Below, piece after piece: positions 1-7,813 of a stretch of 14,048 nucleotides of DNA. The number at the start of each line of letters is the position of its first letter. The first letter of the stretch is position 1. A program made the position numbers and the translations under genes. The stretch comes from Deltaproteobacteria bacterium (GTDB lineage Bacteria; Desulfobacterota; DSM-4660; Desulfatiglandales; HGW-15), in contig JAFDHB010000102.1 of assembly GCA_019308985.1 (NCBI GenBank), forward strand, positions 1 to 14,048, given 5' to 3'. The notes under the pieces are model-generated. The model had not been told where the DNA came from. It did no database searches and was given only the letters and a program-made list of their open reading frames with translations.

Positions 1-1008
1 ATATACGGGGATCTTTCCGGGCGAGATCACCTTGTCCACCTCGTTGTCCTTGGGGAAGCGAGTTTTTCGAAGTTCAAGCTTGGGTGCTGTAGGGATGGAA
101 GGCAGGACCTCTCCTTTTAAGGTGGATATCTCTTTTGATCTCGGGGGGTTTTTCATCCCGGATTCCAGGGCGTGCAAGGCGACCCCCAAGGCCCCGACCG
201 AGGTACTACGTGCAGGCACGATTATTCCCGGAAAATATGTCCTGAACGCCCTGACCTGGAGTTCGTTTAGTGAAAGCCCTCCGATGAAGAGGATCGGCTC
301 TTCAAGCACCCTGTTTGAGACAATGGTACTCATATAGTTCCTTGCATTACCGATGTGTAATCCATAGATTATGTCTTCAAGCTTCTCTCCCTTGTTTTGC
401 AAATGGATCATATCCGACTTGGTGAAGACCGTGCACCTGCAAGCGACGTTGGCAGGCTTGTCGCTGCGGAGCCCGAGCTCAATAAAATCCTTCAAAATCT
501 TGTCTATGTGCTCCTGTGAGATATCCACTTCCCTATCATATATGGAAGTAGCCAGGCGCTGGGCCTGTTGGTCGATGAAAGATCCTGTACCCGATGCACA
601 CGGACCATTTGTATTGAAATACTCCAGCTCCCATCCCTGTTCAAAGTGCCTTATCTGGAAAAGGGCGGTATCCTGCCCTCCCATGCTTATGATGGTTCTC
701 ACATCAGGTTTAACGTAGAGGGACCCTTTGACCTGACTTATGGTCTCAAACTCGTAACCCCACCCGAACATCTCGCTCATCTTTTGTCCGTGATTCCCCG
801 TAAAGACGACTGCCCTTATGTTTTCCAAATCAAACCGGTCCACCAGTGCATCGATGAGCCTTGTGACCTCCTCCTCCACCCTGCCGAAATGCCTTTTGTA
901 AGGCGACTCGAGAATGATCTCTCTATCCTTGTTTATCACTATACAGTTCAGACTTACGGATCCTGCGTCGATACCAACATATAGCTCATCAGCCCTTGGC
1001 GCATCCAT
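1..1008 (-). CDS. BcrAD/BadFG/HgdC-type (R)-2-hydroxyacyl-CoA dehydratase activase-like ATPase, 3' end beyond window
   Basis: Open from an ATG at 1008 to the window edge (336 codons, no stop), so the C-terminus is missing. Family role: an ASKHA-fold ATPase with a bridging [4Fe-4S] cluster that passes a low-potential electron to 2-hydroxyacyl-CoA dehydratases or benzoyl-CoA reductases. Visible signatures: phosphate-1 motif VGIDAGSVS (residues 11-19), SMGGQDTALF (108-117), NGPCASGTGSF (134-144) whose C137 matches the cluster Cys of HgdC, and ACRCTVFTKSDM (189-200) with C190/C192 near the second cluster Cys, then FIGGLSLN (241-248). HgdC alone is about 260 aa; here sequence continues past residue 280 into a basic, proline-bearing linker ending KVISPGKIPVY. 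This resembles the linker before a second activase domain in the very large (>1000 aa) activase-related proteins, which is inference. A GGAG about 7 nt before the ATG supports the start. It lies 57 nt downstream of the radical SAM gene, probably cotranscribed. No dehydratase subunit is in view, so the substrate is unknown. Confidence 0.85.
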   Translation of the reverse strand, partial: MDAPRADELYVGIDAGSVSLNCIVINKDREIILESPYKRHFGRVEEEVTRLIDALVDRFDLENIRAVVFTGNHGQKMSEMFGWGYEFETISQVKGSLYVKPDVRTIISMGGQDTALFQIRHFEQGWELEYFNTNGPCASGTGSFIDQQAQRLATSIYDREVDISQEHIDKILKDFIELGLRSDKPANVACRCTVFTKSDMIHLQNKGEKLEDIIYGLHIGNARNYMSTIVSNRVLEEPILFIGGLSLNELQVRAFRTYFPGIIVPARSTSVGALGVALHALESGMKNPPRSKEISTLKGEVLPSIPTAPKLELRKTRFPKDNEVDKVISPGKIPVY

Positions 1009-1065
1009 GACCTTCTCCGTTGTCAATCTTGCTCTTGTTTCGCCCTGCTAGTAAAAAGATCCGTT

Positions 1066-1980
1066 CTATTGAGTATAATAGATGGAATCAGCATGTCTCT
1101 TGGCCCTTAGCTCTCCCTTCCTGACCAAGGTCTGCATTTGCGCTTCCACCTCCCTCAAGGGAGCATTCAAGGCATCCGCCACATCTATGGCCCTCAGAGG
1201 TCTCCTCTTCACCACCTCCAGGATCGAAGCAGACAGGTGAGTGGACCTTGGAGCCTTTTTCTCTCTCCTATTATGGGAAATAATTGCTGCATTTGCACCA
1301 AAAAACTCCCTTATCTCTTCCAAGCGCTGACCTTCGAGGGCCAAGGCAGAGGCATCTGCCGGGGGGCGGACTACAGTATTCAGTTGTACCTGATCCACTT
1401 CAAGGTCATCTACCACCTTCTTCAAGACCTTGAGCTCAGCTTCTCCATCATTGATGCCTGAAATAAGCATTATCTCCAAGCCGATAAAACCCTTGAACTC
1501 CTTCCTCAATAACTCAAGGCCCTCCAGGATCTTTGGTAGTTGGAGATCCGGGTGAGGACGGTGAATGGTTCGAAATGTGGATTCCCTTGCGGTTGAAAGA
1601 GTCGGCATAATGATATCAGTTTCCAAGAGGCTTCTCCTCACCCGATCATTCCAAAGGAGTGAGCCATTGGTGAGAATGGCCACCTTCCGGGAGGTCATGC
1701 TCTTGATTCCCTTTATAATAACTCCTATTTCTCCGTGTAGGGTGGGTTCTCCGGAACCAGATAAGGTTACGACATCTGGATCGGTGTTGTCCAGCCTTTG
1801 CCCCAGCTCTTCGAGAATCGCCTCTGAGGGCAAATAGGGTTTTACTTCAAGGGTCCTCATAGTGGTCCGTCCCACCTGGCAATATATGCAGTCGTAGGAG
1901 CAGCACTTTCGAGGGACCAGATCGACCCCCAGGGAGAGGCCCAGCCTCCTGGAGGCAACAGGCCCAAACACGTACTTCAT
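1066..1980 (-). CDS. Radical SAM protein of the COG0731 type with C-terminal winged-helix-like domain
   Basis: A 304-aa protein starting MKYVFGPVASRRLG. The radical SAM cluster motif is C27-xxx-C31-xx-C34 (CSYDCIYC), followed by GSGEPT at 75-80, the position of the SAM-binding GGE-like motif, and ILTNGSLL (102-109). The N-terminal GPVxSRRLGxSLGVDLVP block is characteristic of COG0731, named after archaeal tRNA-Phe wyosine synthetases; bacterial members have no settled substrate, so I leave the function open. Residues about 248-304 look like a small helix-turn-helix/winged-helix module (SASILEVVKRRPLRAIDVADAL...). I chose ATG 1980 because the family motif begins there and an AGAGGTGG sits about 5 nt upstream. 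An in-frame ATG at 2034 also has GGAGG at good spacing, but that stretch encodes the conserved end of PolA (TGRNWDEAH) and may mimic a binding site. The gene begins 40 nt after polA ends. The residue after C27's neighbour C26 makes a CC pair; C26 is not needed for the motif. Confidence 0.85.
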   Translation of the reverse strand: MKYVFGPVASRRLGLSLGVDLVPRKCCSYDCIYCQVGRTTMRTLEVKPYLPSEAILEELGQRLDNTDPDVVTLSGSGEPTLHGEIGVIIKGIKSMTSRKVAILTNGSLLWNDRVRRSLLETDIIMPTLSTARESTFRTIHRPHPDLQLPKILEGLELLRKEFKGFIGLEIMLISGINDGEAELKVLKKVVDDLEVDQVQLNTVVRPPADASALALEGQRLEEIREFFGANAAIISHNRREKKAPRSTHLSASILEVVKRRPLRAIDVADALNAPLREVEAQMQTLVRKGELRAKRHADSIYYTQ

Positions 1981-2020
1981 TCTACCACCTCTGCCTCCGT
2001 CCTGGTCATTGACATTTTCT

Positions 2021-4726
2021 TCAATGGGCTTCATCCCAATTCCTCCCTGTCTTGATCTCCACCTTGAGAGGGACATCGAGACGGCAAACCCCTTCCATTT
2101 CCTCCTTGACCAAAGGACGAACCCTATCTATTTCATCGTCCTGGACCTCGAAGAGAAGCTCATCGTGGACCTGAAGCAACATCTTTGTTCTCAGATTCTC
2201 CTTCATCAACCTGTCATGAATACCTATCATGGCCTTTTTGATCAAATCGGCTGCTGTCCCTTGTATGGGCGTGTTTATGGCCATTCTTTCCGCTTCAGCC
2301 CTGATTCTGGGTTGGCCGTGGTTGATATGGGGCAGGTATCTCCTCCTATTGAACAAGGTGATTACGTACCCTTTCTCCTTCGCCTCCCTCAGGACCTTCT
2401 CGCGGTATACCATTACGCCCTGATGCCTTTCATAATACCCATCAATATAATCCTTTGCGGTCCGAAAATCTATGCCCAAATCATCGGCCAGTCTCCTGGG
2501 CCCCATTCCATAGATGATTCCAAAATTAATGGCCTTTGCAACCCGCCTCATCTCGGGAGTTACTTTCGCCTCCTCCACCCCCAGGATTTCAGAGGCTGTC
2601 TTGGTGTGGATATCCTGGCCCCTCCTGAATGCCTCGATAAGTGCCGGATCTTTAGAATAGTGGGCAAAGATCCTCAGCTCTATTTGGCTGTAGTCTGCAG
2701 ACAAGAGGTGATGTCCGGCCTCGGAAACAAAACCCCTTCGTATCCCTCTTCCCTCTTCCCCTCGAATGGGTATATTCTGCAAATTAGGGTTGCTACTGCT
2801 CAACCGGCCTGTGGCAGTTACTGTCTGGTTGAAAGACGTGTGTATCCTGCCGGTCCTTGGATTGATCAACTTTACCAGAGACTCCAAATAGGTAGACTTC
2901 AGTTTTGACAGTGTCCTATATCTCAACAAAAGCCTCGGTATCTTGTAAGGTAAAGACGCTAACTCCTTTAAGACATTAACGTCTGTCGAGTATGCTTTTG
3001 TCTTTGCATTCTTCTTTCTTACAGGAAGCCCTAGTTTTTCGAACAGGACGAAGCTCAATTGTTGGGGCGAGTTTATGTTGAACTCCATGCCGGCCTCCTG
3101 GTAAATCTCCTTTTCGATGGATTCCATTTCCTTTGAAATGCGACGAGACATATCGCGAAAGTGGTCTGTGTCGATCTTGATACCGTTCCATTCCATTTGC
3201 ACAAGGACCGGCAAGAGCTTCATCTCCATTTGGTAGAAGAGCTCCTCATTCCCCTCTCTCTTCAACTCTTCATCCATAGGGCCCCTGAGCTCAAGGGAGA
3301 AGGCCGCCCTCTGGCAGGATACCTCCATGGCACGCTCCATTCCCGCCTCTCTGGGATCAGGGTTCTTCTTTCCCCTTGGTCCAGTCCCTGCGCGCCCGAC
3401 CATCCTTTGCCCTAGAAACTGTTGGGCCAAGTCCTCCAAGTCGTGCCGACCCCGTCCCGGGTTTATCACATAGGACCCGATCATGGTATCAAAGTGAATA
3501 CCCTCCATCTCAATGCCGTGGCATCGGAGCAGGAGAGCATGTCGTTTGAGATTGTGTCCGATTTTTGCCACAACAGGGGCTTCCAAGACATCCTTCAAGA
3601 TATCCAGGGCAGCTCCGGTCTCTAGGTGATCGGGGTCTCCAATCCGCGAATGATCAAGGGGAACGTAATAGGCCTTGCCCTTTTGCCAGCATAGGGACAG
3701 ACCTACCAAAACCGCCCTGAGCGGGTCGTCTTCTGTTGACACAGTGTCGATGGAGACGACCTTTGCCTCTCTTATCCTATCCTTGAGAACCCTGAGTTCC
3801 CCTTGACTCAGACAAAGTCCGTAATCCTTGTCGTCCTCCTCTTCCAGGGGTGCAAAACGGTACCACAGGCCCTTGAATTCAAGCTCCCTAAAAATTTCCG
3901 CAAGAGTGTCACCCCGGGGCTCTCCCAGCTTCAGGTCCCCTACATCTGCTGAGATAGGCACATTTTGATCTATGGTTGCCAGTTTCTTGCTCAAAATGGC
4001 CCTGTCTCTATATTTGATGAGGTTCTCTCTCAGTCTTTTTCGCCGGATCTCATCCAGGTGCTCGTAAAGATTTTCAACTGTCCCGTATTCCCTTATCAGG
4101 GCCAGGGCCGTCTTCTCGCCGATACCAGGCACCCCGGGTATGTTGTCCGAACTATCCCCTGCCAGACCTATCACATCTACTACCTGCTTTGGTCTTATGC
4201 CGTATTTTTCGATAAAGGAGGCATAATCGGTGACCACGTCCCTCATGGTATCCCAGAGGGAGATACGTGGAGTGATGACCTGTTTCATGTCCTTGTCGCC
4301 GGTTACGATCACCACGCTGAAGCCTTTCTCCTCGCATCTCCTGGCCAGTGTGCCCATCACATCATCGGCCTCATAGCCATCCTTTACGATCCCTTTTATC
4401 TCCAGGGCATCAACTATCGCCTCGATATAGGGTAATTGCACGGCCAAGTCTTCCGGCATAGGTGGTCTGGTGGCCTTATATTCCTTGTACAGGTCATGCC
4501 TGAATGTGGGGGCCTTCGAGTCGTAGGCTATGGCGATATAGCGGGGAGTTTTTTCCTCCAGGAGCTTCAGGAGCATTCTGCAGAAACCAAAGATGGCATT
4601 GGTTGGAAAACCCCTTGAGCTGGAGAGATTTCTTATGGCATGGTAAGCGCGATGGATATAAGAGCTACCGTCTATCAGATATACCCTATCAAGGTTTTTT
4701 TCTTTGGATTCAGGGTGTTTTTCCAT
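2021..4726 (-). CDS. polA: DNA polymerase I, with degenerate 3'-5' exonuclease domain
   Basis: 901 aa, close to the usual 880-930. Family A polymerase that removes RNA primers and fills gaps in replication and excision repair. The 5' nuclease domain spans residues about 12-295: YLIDGSSYIHRAYH, GYEADDVMGTLA (118-129), VTGDKDMKQV (141-150) and GDSSDNIPGVPGIGEKTA (190-207) carry the metal-binding acidic residues. The middle exonuclease-fold domain (about 305-490) has lost catalytic residues: Exo I reads SIDTVS (D327 kept, V329 where Glu is expected), Exo II reads NLKRHALLL (H396 in place of Asp), and the Exo III Y/D motif is not recognisable around 467-480. The polymerase domain is intact: motif A LLSADYSQIELR (D678), motif B RRVAKAINFGIIYG (727-740, Phe735 as in standard deoxynucleotide-selective enzymes) and motif C QVHDELLFE (852-860, D855). 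The start ATG at 4726 has no strong Shine-Dalgarno sequence. It lies 110 nt downstream of rny. Confidence 0.97.
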   Translation of the reverse strand: MEKHPESKEKNLDRVYLIDGSSYIHRAYHAIRNLSSSRGFPTNAIFGFCRMLLKLLEEKTPRYIAIAYDSKAPTFRHDLYKEYKATRPPMPEDLAVQLPYIEAIVDALEIKGIVKDGYEADDVMGTLARRCEEKGFSVVIVTGDKDMKQVITPRISLWDTMRDVVTDYASFIEKYGIRPKQVVDVIGLAGDSSDNIPGVPGIGEKTALALIREYGTVENLYEHLDEIRRKRLRENLIKYRDRAILSKKLATIDQNVPISADVGDLKLGEPRGDTLAEIFRELEFKGLWYRFAPLEEEDDKDYGLCLSQGELRVLKDRIREAKVVSIDTVSTEDDPLRAVLVGLSLCWQKGKAYYVPLDHSRIGDPDHLETGAALDILKDVLEAPVVAKIGHNLKRHALLLRCHGIEMEGIHFDTMIGSYVINPGRGRHDLEDLAQQFLGQRMVGRAGTGPRGKKNPDPREAGMERAMEVSCQRAAFSLELRGPMDEELKREGNEELFYQMEMKLLPVLVQMEWNGIKIDTDHFRDMSRRISKEMESIEKEIYQEAGMEFNINSPQQLSFVLFEKLGLPVRKKNAKTKAYSTDVNVLKELASLPYKIPRLLLRYRTLSKLKSTYLESLVKLINPRTGRIHTSFNQTVTATGRLSSSNPNLQNIPIRGEEGRGIRRGFVSEAGHHLLSADYSQIELRIFAHYSKDPALIEAFRRGQDIHTKTASEILGVEEAKVTPEMRRVAKAINFGIIYGMGPRRLADDLGIDFRTAKDYIDGYYERHQGVMVYREKVLREAKEKGYVITLFNRRRYLPHINHGQPRIRAEAERMAINTPIQGTAADLIKKAMIGIHDRLMKENLRTKMLLQVHDELLFEVQDDEIDRVRPLVKEEMEGVCRLDVPLKVEIKTGRNWDEAH

Positions 4727-4773
4727 ATCTATTATTCACAGGTGTTTGACCGCAAGAGGCAGGAATCCTAGTG

Positions 4774-4795
4774 TTGCGGCGGTGAAACGCCGCAG
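4774..4795 (-). other. GC-rich hairpin in the rny-polA spacer
   Basis: The 110-nt gap between rny and polA contains a perfect 7-bp stem, TGCGGCG (4775-4781 as read on the plus strand) with CGCCGCA (4788-4794), around a 6-nt loop. No run of U follows on the minus strand, so it is not a standard intrinsic terminator. It might be a processing or stability element at the rny 3' end; that is inference. Confidence 0.35.
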
Positions 4796-4836
4796 CTCCA
4801 TGAAAGGCTGACGAATCACCTCCTCACGGAGAAATT

Positions 4837-6399
4837 CTAGCGGGCATATTCCACTGCCCGGGTCTCCCGTATGACCGTGACCTTTATCTGCCCTGGATAG
4901 GCAAGCTCCTCCTCGATCTTCTTGGCTATGTCCTTGCACAGGACGTACGCCTGATCGTCATCCACTTGCCTTCCTTCAACCATTATCCGTATTTCCCTCC
5001 CGGCCTGTATGGCATAGGATTTGGTAACTCCCTTAAAGGACATGGCAATCCTTTCCAGTTCCTCAAGCCTCTTTACATAGGACTCGAGCATCTCCTTTCT
5101 GGCCCCAGGGCGTGCGCCGGAAAGGGTATCAGCGGCTTGAACCATGACCGCTAGAACCGACTCTGGCTGGACCTCCTCGTGATGGGCGGCTATTGCATGT
5201 ACCACTGTAGAGACCTCCCCATATTTTTTTGCCAAATCAGCCCCTATTAAGGCATGGGGACCCTCCACCTCGTGGTCTACCGCCTTGCCTATGTCGTGGA
5301 GTAGTCCGGCCCTTTTCGCCTGCTTTATATTCAAGCCCAGCTCTGCGGCCATTACTCCGCAAATAAAGGCCACTTCCTTTGAATGTTGAAGCACGTTCTG
5401 GGCATAACTCGAACGATATCTTAGACGGCCGATCAATTTGACCAGCTCACTGTTTATCCCGTGAACACCTACGTCAAAGGTGGCCTGCTCCCCGGCTTCC
5501 TTTATGCTCGCTTCCATCTCTTTGTTGACCTTTTCGACCATCTCCTCTATTCTAGCGGGGTGAATCCTTCCGTCGTCAATCAGCCTCTCAAGGGAGATCT
5601 TTGCCACTTCTCTGCGGATGGGATTGAATCCCGATAGTATCACTGCCTCCGGGGTATCGTCGATGATGACCTCGATACCCGTTGCTGCTTCAATAGCACG
5701 GATATTCCGCCCTTCCCTCCCTATAATGCGACCTTTCATTTCCTCATTCGGGAGATTGACGACAGAGACGGTCTTCTCAGCCACATAGTCGCCCGCATAC
5801 CGCTTTATAGCAAGGGCCAATATTTCCTGGGCCTTTCTATCCGCCACCTCTCGGGCCTCGGTTTCGATCTTGCGAATGAGCTTGGCCGCGTCGTGTCTTG
5901 CCTCGGTTTCCATGGCCTTGAGAAGCATCGCCTTTGCTTCTTCGCTCGAGATCCCGGCCACCCTCTCGAGTTCCCTGCGCTGTTGATCCACCAGCTCCTT
6001 GTAATGCTCCCGGCTCTCTCTCAATTCCTCTTCCATTTGCCGGACTTCCGATTCCCTCTGGGCTATTTGCCTCTCCTTTTGTTCATATACCTCTATCTTC
6101 TTGTCAAGATTCTCTTCTTTGTGGAAAAGCCTGCTCTCCTGGGCCTGGAGTTGATTCCTCTTCTCCCTGGTCTCCTTCTCAAACTCAAGCTTCATCTTAT
6201 AAAAATGATCCTTGGCCTTGAGCATGGCCTCCTTTTTTATGTTTTTTGCGTCTCTGTGGGCCTCGTTAATGATCTTCTCGGAGTATTTCTTGATAGAGGT
6301 AAACTGACTTTCCACAATCCTTTTCCGGGTCCAGAAACCAATAAGGATCCCTATCAAAATACCTCCGATGGCAATCCCGATTATTTGAATTATGGTCAT
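4837..6399 (-). CDS. rny: Ribonuclease Y (membrane-anchored endoribonuclease)
   Basis: 520 aa, the usual length. RNase Y is a membrane-tethered endoribonuclease that starts decay and processing of many mRNAs. Order of parts: an N-terminal transmembrane helix (residues about 4-23, [19 protein letters not shown]), a long charged coiled coil (about 30-190), a KH RNA-binding domain with [15 protein letters not shown] (223-237), and an HD phosphohydrolase domain with H339, the H368-D369 pair (LLHDIGKA), AHH at 405-407 and D424 ([13 protein letters not shown]). The C-terminal RNase Y domain ends VEYAR. ATG at 6399 is preceded by AGGGA about 9 nt upstream. The sequence shows no defect. RNase Y is typical of Firmicutes and Desulfobacterota and is absent from E. 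coli, which helps with the taxonomic call. The nearest upstream gene, zapA, ends 759 nt away, so rny probably has its own promoter. Confidence 0.97.
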   Translation of the reverse strand: MTIIQIIGIAIGGILIGILIGFWTRKRIVESQFTSIKKYSEKIINEAHRDAKNIKKEAMLKAKDHFYKMKLEFEKETREKRNQLQAQESRLFHKEENLDKKIEVYEQKERQIAQRESEVRQMEEELRESREHYKELVDQQRRELERVAGISSEEAKAMLLKAMETEARHDAAKLIRKIETEAREVADRKAQEILALAIKRYAGDYVAEKTVSVVNLPNEEMKGRIIGREGRNIRAIEAATGIEVIIDDTPEAVILSGFNPIRREVAKISLERLIDDGRIHPARIEEMVEKVNKEMEASIKEAGEQATFDVGVHGINSELVKLIGRLRYRSSYAQNVLQHSKEVAFICGVMAAELGLNIKQAKRAGLLHDIGKAVDHEVEGPHALIGADLAKKYGEVSTVVHAIAAHHEEVQPESVLAVMVQAADTLSGARPGARKEMLESYVKRLEELERIAMSFKGVTKSYAIQAGREIRIMVEGRQVDDDQAYVLCKDIAKKIEEELAYPGQIKVTVIRETRAVEYAR

Positions 6400-6599
6400 G
6401 ATATTTGTTCCCTTAGCTTAATTGAATTTGGATTTTAATTGGATTTTCTCAAGCTTTAACCTGGCTGAACCAGATAGCCGGAAAGTTCTTTTCAAGCACA
6501 CACTTCAATAGTGTAGCGAGACCAATTCCCGCCAACAATCCACAGATTTATTCCCTTGAAGCAGATGGATAGATTAAGGCAAGAAAATGCCAGGCAGAA

Positions 6600-6614
6600 C
6601 CCCGCTTTGCGGGG
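6600..6614 (-). other. Perfect GC hairpin CCCCGC-AAA-GCGGGG (6-bp stem)
   Basis: A perfect 6-bp stem with a 3-nt loop, about 200 nt upstream of rny. On the minus strand it is followed by TTCTGCCTGGCATTTTC, a weak T-rich stretch, so terminator activity is doubtful. It could equally be part of a small transcript or of a decayed REP-like repeat. Confidence 0.35.
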
Positions 6615-6743
6615 ATGAAGATGATATTCCGAAGAACACTGGAACCCAAATATGGCCTTCCGTCACTGTTATATCTCGATAAAAAGATATCCTTAACTTT
6701 GACATTTCTTGATTCAGAATTCCCCTTCTAAGATAGGGCCACA

Positions 6744-6771
6744 TTTATATATAATCACTTTAAACGTAAAG
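6744..6771 (-). promoter_or_regulatory. Candidate sigma-70-type promoter ahead of rny
   Basis: On the minus strand CTTTAC (plus 6766-6771) lies 16 nt before TATAAA (plus 6744-6749) in a locally AT-rich stretch (TTATATATAAATG). If real, transcription would start near 6738, leaving a leader of about 340 nt before rny or producing a separate small RNA. The match to consensus is modest. Confidence 0.25.
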
Positions 6772-6878
6772 AGGGTCGGATCCATCTTCAACTCGCCTTA
6801 TATCTATGCATCCCTTCAAATGGAATATATCCTCGAGTCCCCTAAACCATGATCGACCGATTCTCGGAACCCAAAACT

Positions 6879-7033
6879 TGACGAACTCGTAAAAAGTCAA
6901 AATTGAGATGGCAAAGTAAAAAGCTTCAAGTTCAAGGCGCGCGAATCTCGTGTGATGAGGCGTACTTAGCGTACGCCGCAATCACAACCAGATGAAGCGC
7001 AACGCAGAAATTGGACTTTTTACGAAGCCATCA
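6879..7033. mobile_element. 155-bp foldback / MITE-like element with imperfect terminal inverted repeats
   Basis: The left end TGACGAACTCGTAAAAAGTC (6879-6898) is an imperfect inverted copy of the right end GACTTTTTACGAAGCCATCA (7014-7033); both share the CGTAAAAAGTC core. The interior is also palindromic: TGTGAT (6951-6956) pairs with ATCACA (6981-6986), and inside it GGCGTAC (6959-6965) pairs perfectly with GTACGCC (6971-6977) around the loop TTAGC. A single strand could therefore fold into one long cruciform-like rod. It encodes no protein. Twenty bases of the right end recur exactly at 12303-12322. I recall similar TTTTTACGA-ended repeats from Desulfobacterota genomes, without being able to search. 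No target-site duplication is obvious. Confidence 0.7.
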
Positions 7034-7044
7034 AACTTCAGATG

Positions 7045-7071
7045 TCAAAATAATGAGCCCCGACGCTCATT
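7045..7071 (-). terminator. Candidate intrinsic terminator after zapA
   Basis: On the minus strand AATGAGC (7065-7071) pairs with GCTCATT (7052-7058) as a perfect 7-bp stem with a 6-nt loop, followed by ATTTTG. The stem is short and the T-run is only four, so it is weaker than the terminator after atpC. It lies about 90 nt past the zapA stop. An alternative hairpin (ACGCTCA-AA-TGAGCGT, 7063-7078) uses the same ascending arm and would compete with it. Confidence 0.45.
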
Positions 7072-7158
7072 TGAGCGTGTCAAATCCGCCATCCTGAACG
7101 CCCGAGCATCCATCTAACCGGAATAGCATAAAGATCAATCTACTCAAAAACGGACTCC

Positions 7159-7449
7159 TCAGGAAGTCATAATAACCGAATCAATATGATCAATAAGCTC
7201 CTTGGTTCGCTTCCTGATCCTGTCCTTCACCGACTCCAGTTCCCTGGTGGCTTGGAAATAATCACCGGCAATATGCAAGGCCGCCAGTATGGCCATTTTC
7301 TTCTCTGAGAGGCCTTCGCCACTTCCTCTTATTTCCTGCAACTTAAGGTTGACATACTCGGCAATCTTTCTGACCTGCTCCTCGCTCTCATCGCTTTTCA
7401 GCTTGTATTCGTGGTCAAGAATTTTAACCTTTATGGAATACATGGGCAA
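7159..7449 (-). CDS. zapA: Cell division protein ZapA
   Basis: 96 aa, typical of ZapA, which binds FtsZ and bundles protofilaments at the division site. The N-terminal IKVKILDHEYKLKSDESEEQ (6-25) is the conserved beta-rich head, followed by VRKIAEYVNLKLQEIR, then the family block KKMAILAALHIAGDYFQATR (50-69) and a C-terminal coiled coil that forms the dimer/tetramer stalk. The TTG at 7449 is preceded by AGGA at 8 nt; the next in-frame ATG at 7443 has a poorer spacing, so the first two residues are uncertain. It follows zapB by 77 nt. That gap contains an inverted repeat, CCCTGT (7485-7490) with ACAGGG (7503-7508), of unknown role. Confidence 0.92.
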   Translation of the reverse strand: MPMYSIKVKILDHEYKLKSDESEEQVRKIAEYVNLKLQEIRGSGEGLSEKKMAILAALHIAGDYFQATRELESVKDRIRKRTKELIDHIDSVIMTS

Positions 7450-7526
7450 AGGATATTTCCTGTTTCACTCTTAATCATTACATACCCTGTTTGAAACAGT
7501 GTACAGGGAGCGTATGGCCACCCGTT

Positions 7527-7778
7527 TCAGGCTATTGCGATCTTGTCTATCTTTTCCAAGAGGCTAATTACCCTCTGTCTGGCTCTCTCCCTCGATGCCT
7601 TCAGTGATTCAACCTCCTTGGCCAGGTCCGCCACTCTTTCCTCGAGGCCACCAACCTTTTCGGCCAGTGATTCCTTCTCCCTCTTCAACGTGTTGATATA
7701 GGAGGCCAGAGAATCTATCTTGGCCTCCAGTATTTCGAAATGATCCGTCTCTTCCATATTTTCCATGATATTTTCCAT
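7527..7778 (-). CDS. zapB: ZapB-like small coiled-coil cell division protein
   Basis: 83 aa, predicted to be almost entirely coiled coil, with heptad-like leucine spacing from about residue 15 to 80. FEILEAKIDSLASYINTLKR lines up by eye with the start of E. coli ZapB (FEKLEAKVQQAIDTITLLQ), and the C-terminus RVISLLEKIDKI resembles RLQALLGRMEEV. ZapB joins ZapA at the inner layer of the division ring; adjacency to zapA supports the call. The start is ATG 7778, with GAGGG 5 nt upstream. The first codons carry a small tandem duplication (ATGGAAAATATC then ATGGAAAATATG), so a second possible ATG lies at 7766. Coiled-coil proteins resemble each other easily, so the assignment rests partly on context. 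Confidence 0.72.
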   Translation of the reverse strand: MENIMENMEETDHFEILEAKIDSLASYINTLKREKESLAEKVGGLEERVADLAKEVESLKASRERARQRVISLLEKIDKIAIA

Positions 7779-7813
7779 GATACCCTCAAAATCTCAGTTT
7801 GCTATAAAAACAA

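Larger units (their letters stand above)
6400..7158. other. 759-bp intergenic region between zapA and rny without a credible gene
   Basis: No reading frame here looks like a protein. A 73-codon frame at 6760-6981 on the minus strand runs through the foldback repeat and is low-complexity in character. Contents in order of minus-strand transcription: a candidate terminator (7045-7071) with an overlapping alternative hairpin (7063-7078), a 155-bp foldback element (6879-7033), an AT-rich promoter-like segment (6744-6771), a perfect GC hairpin (6600-6614) and two small stems nearer rny (ACACT/AGTGT near 6510; CTGG/CCAG near 6460-6475). In many proteobacteria the 6S RNA gene lies just downstream of zapA. 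I looked for its long bulged rod and could not delineate one. Confidence 0.7.

Noticed and set aside
2021..2034. ATG at 2034 as the start of the radical SAM gene, overlapping polA
   Set aside because: Its GGAGG lies within codons for the conserved PolA C-terminus, and the family's conserved N-terminus begins at the ATG at 1980, which has its own good ribosome-binding site. It remains possible.
2009..2908. Long plus-strand open frame (299 codons) opposite polA
   Set aside because: It is antisense to the conserved polymerase domain of PolA and looks like a by-product of that gene's codon pattern.
6760..6981. 73-codon open frame on the minus strand between zapA and rny
   Set aside because: Its first half is a translation of the foldback element; there is no ribosome-binding site or recognisable domain, so it is best explained as a repeat-derived spurious frame.
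6400..7158. 6S RNA gene (ssrS) expected near zapA
   Set aside because: I could not find the long bulged rod closed by complementary ends, nor the conserved central-bubble sequences. Left as a test for Infernal and not annotated.
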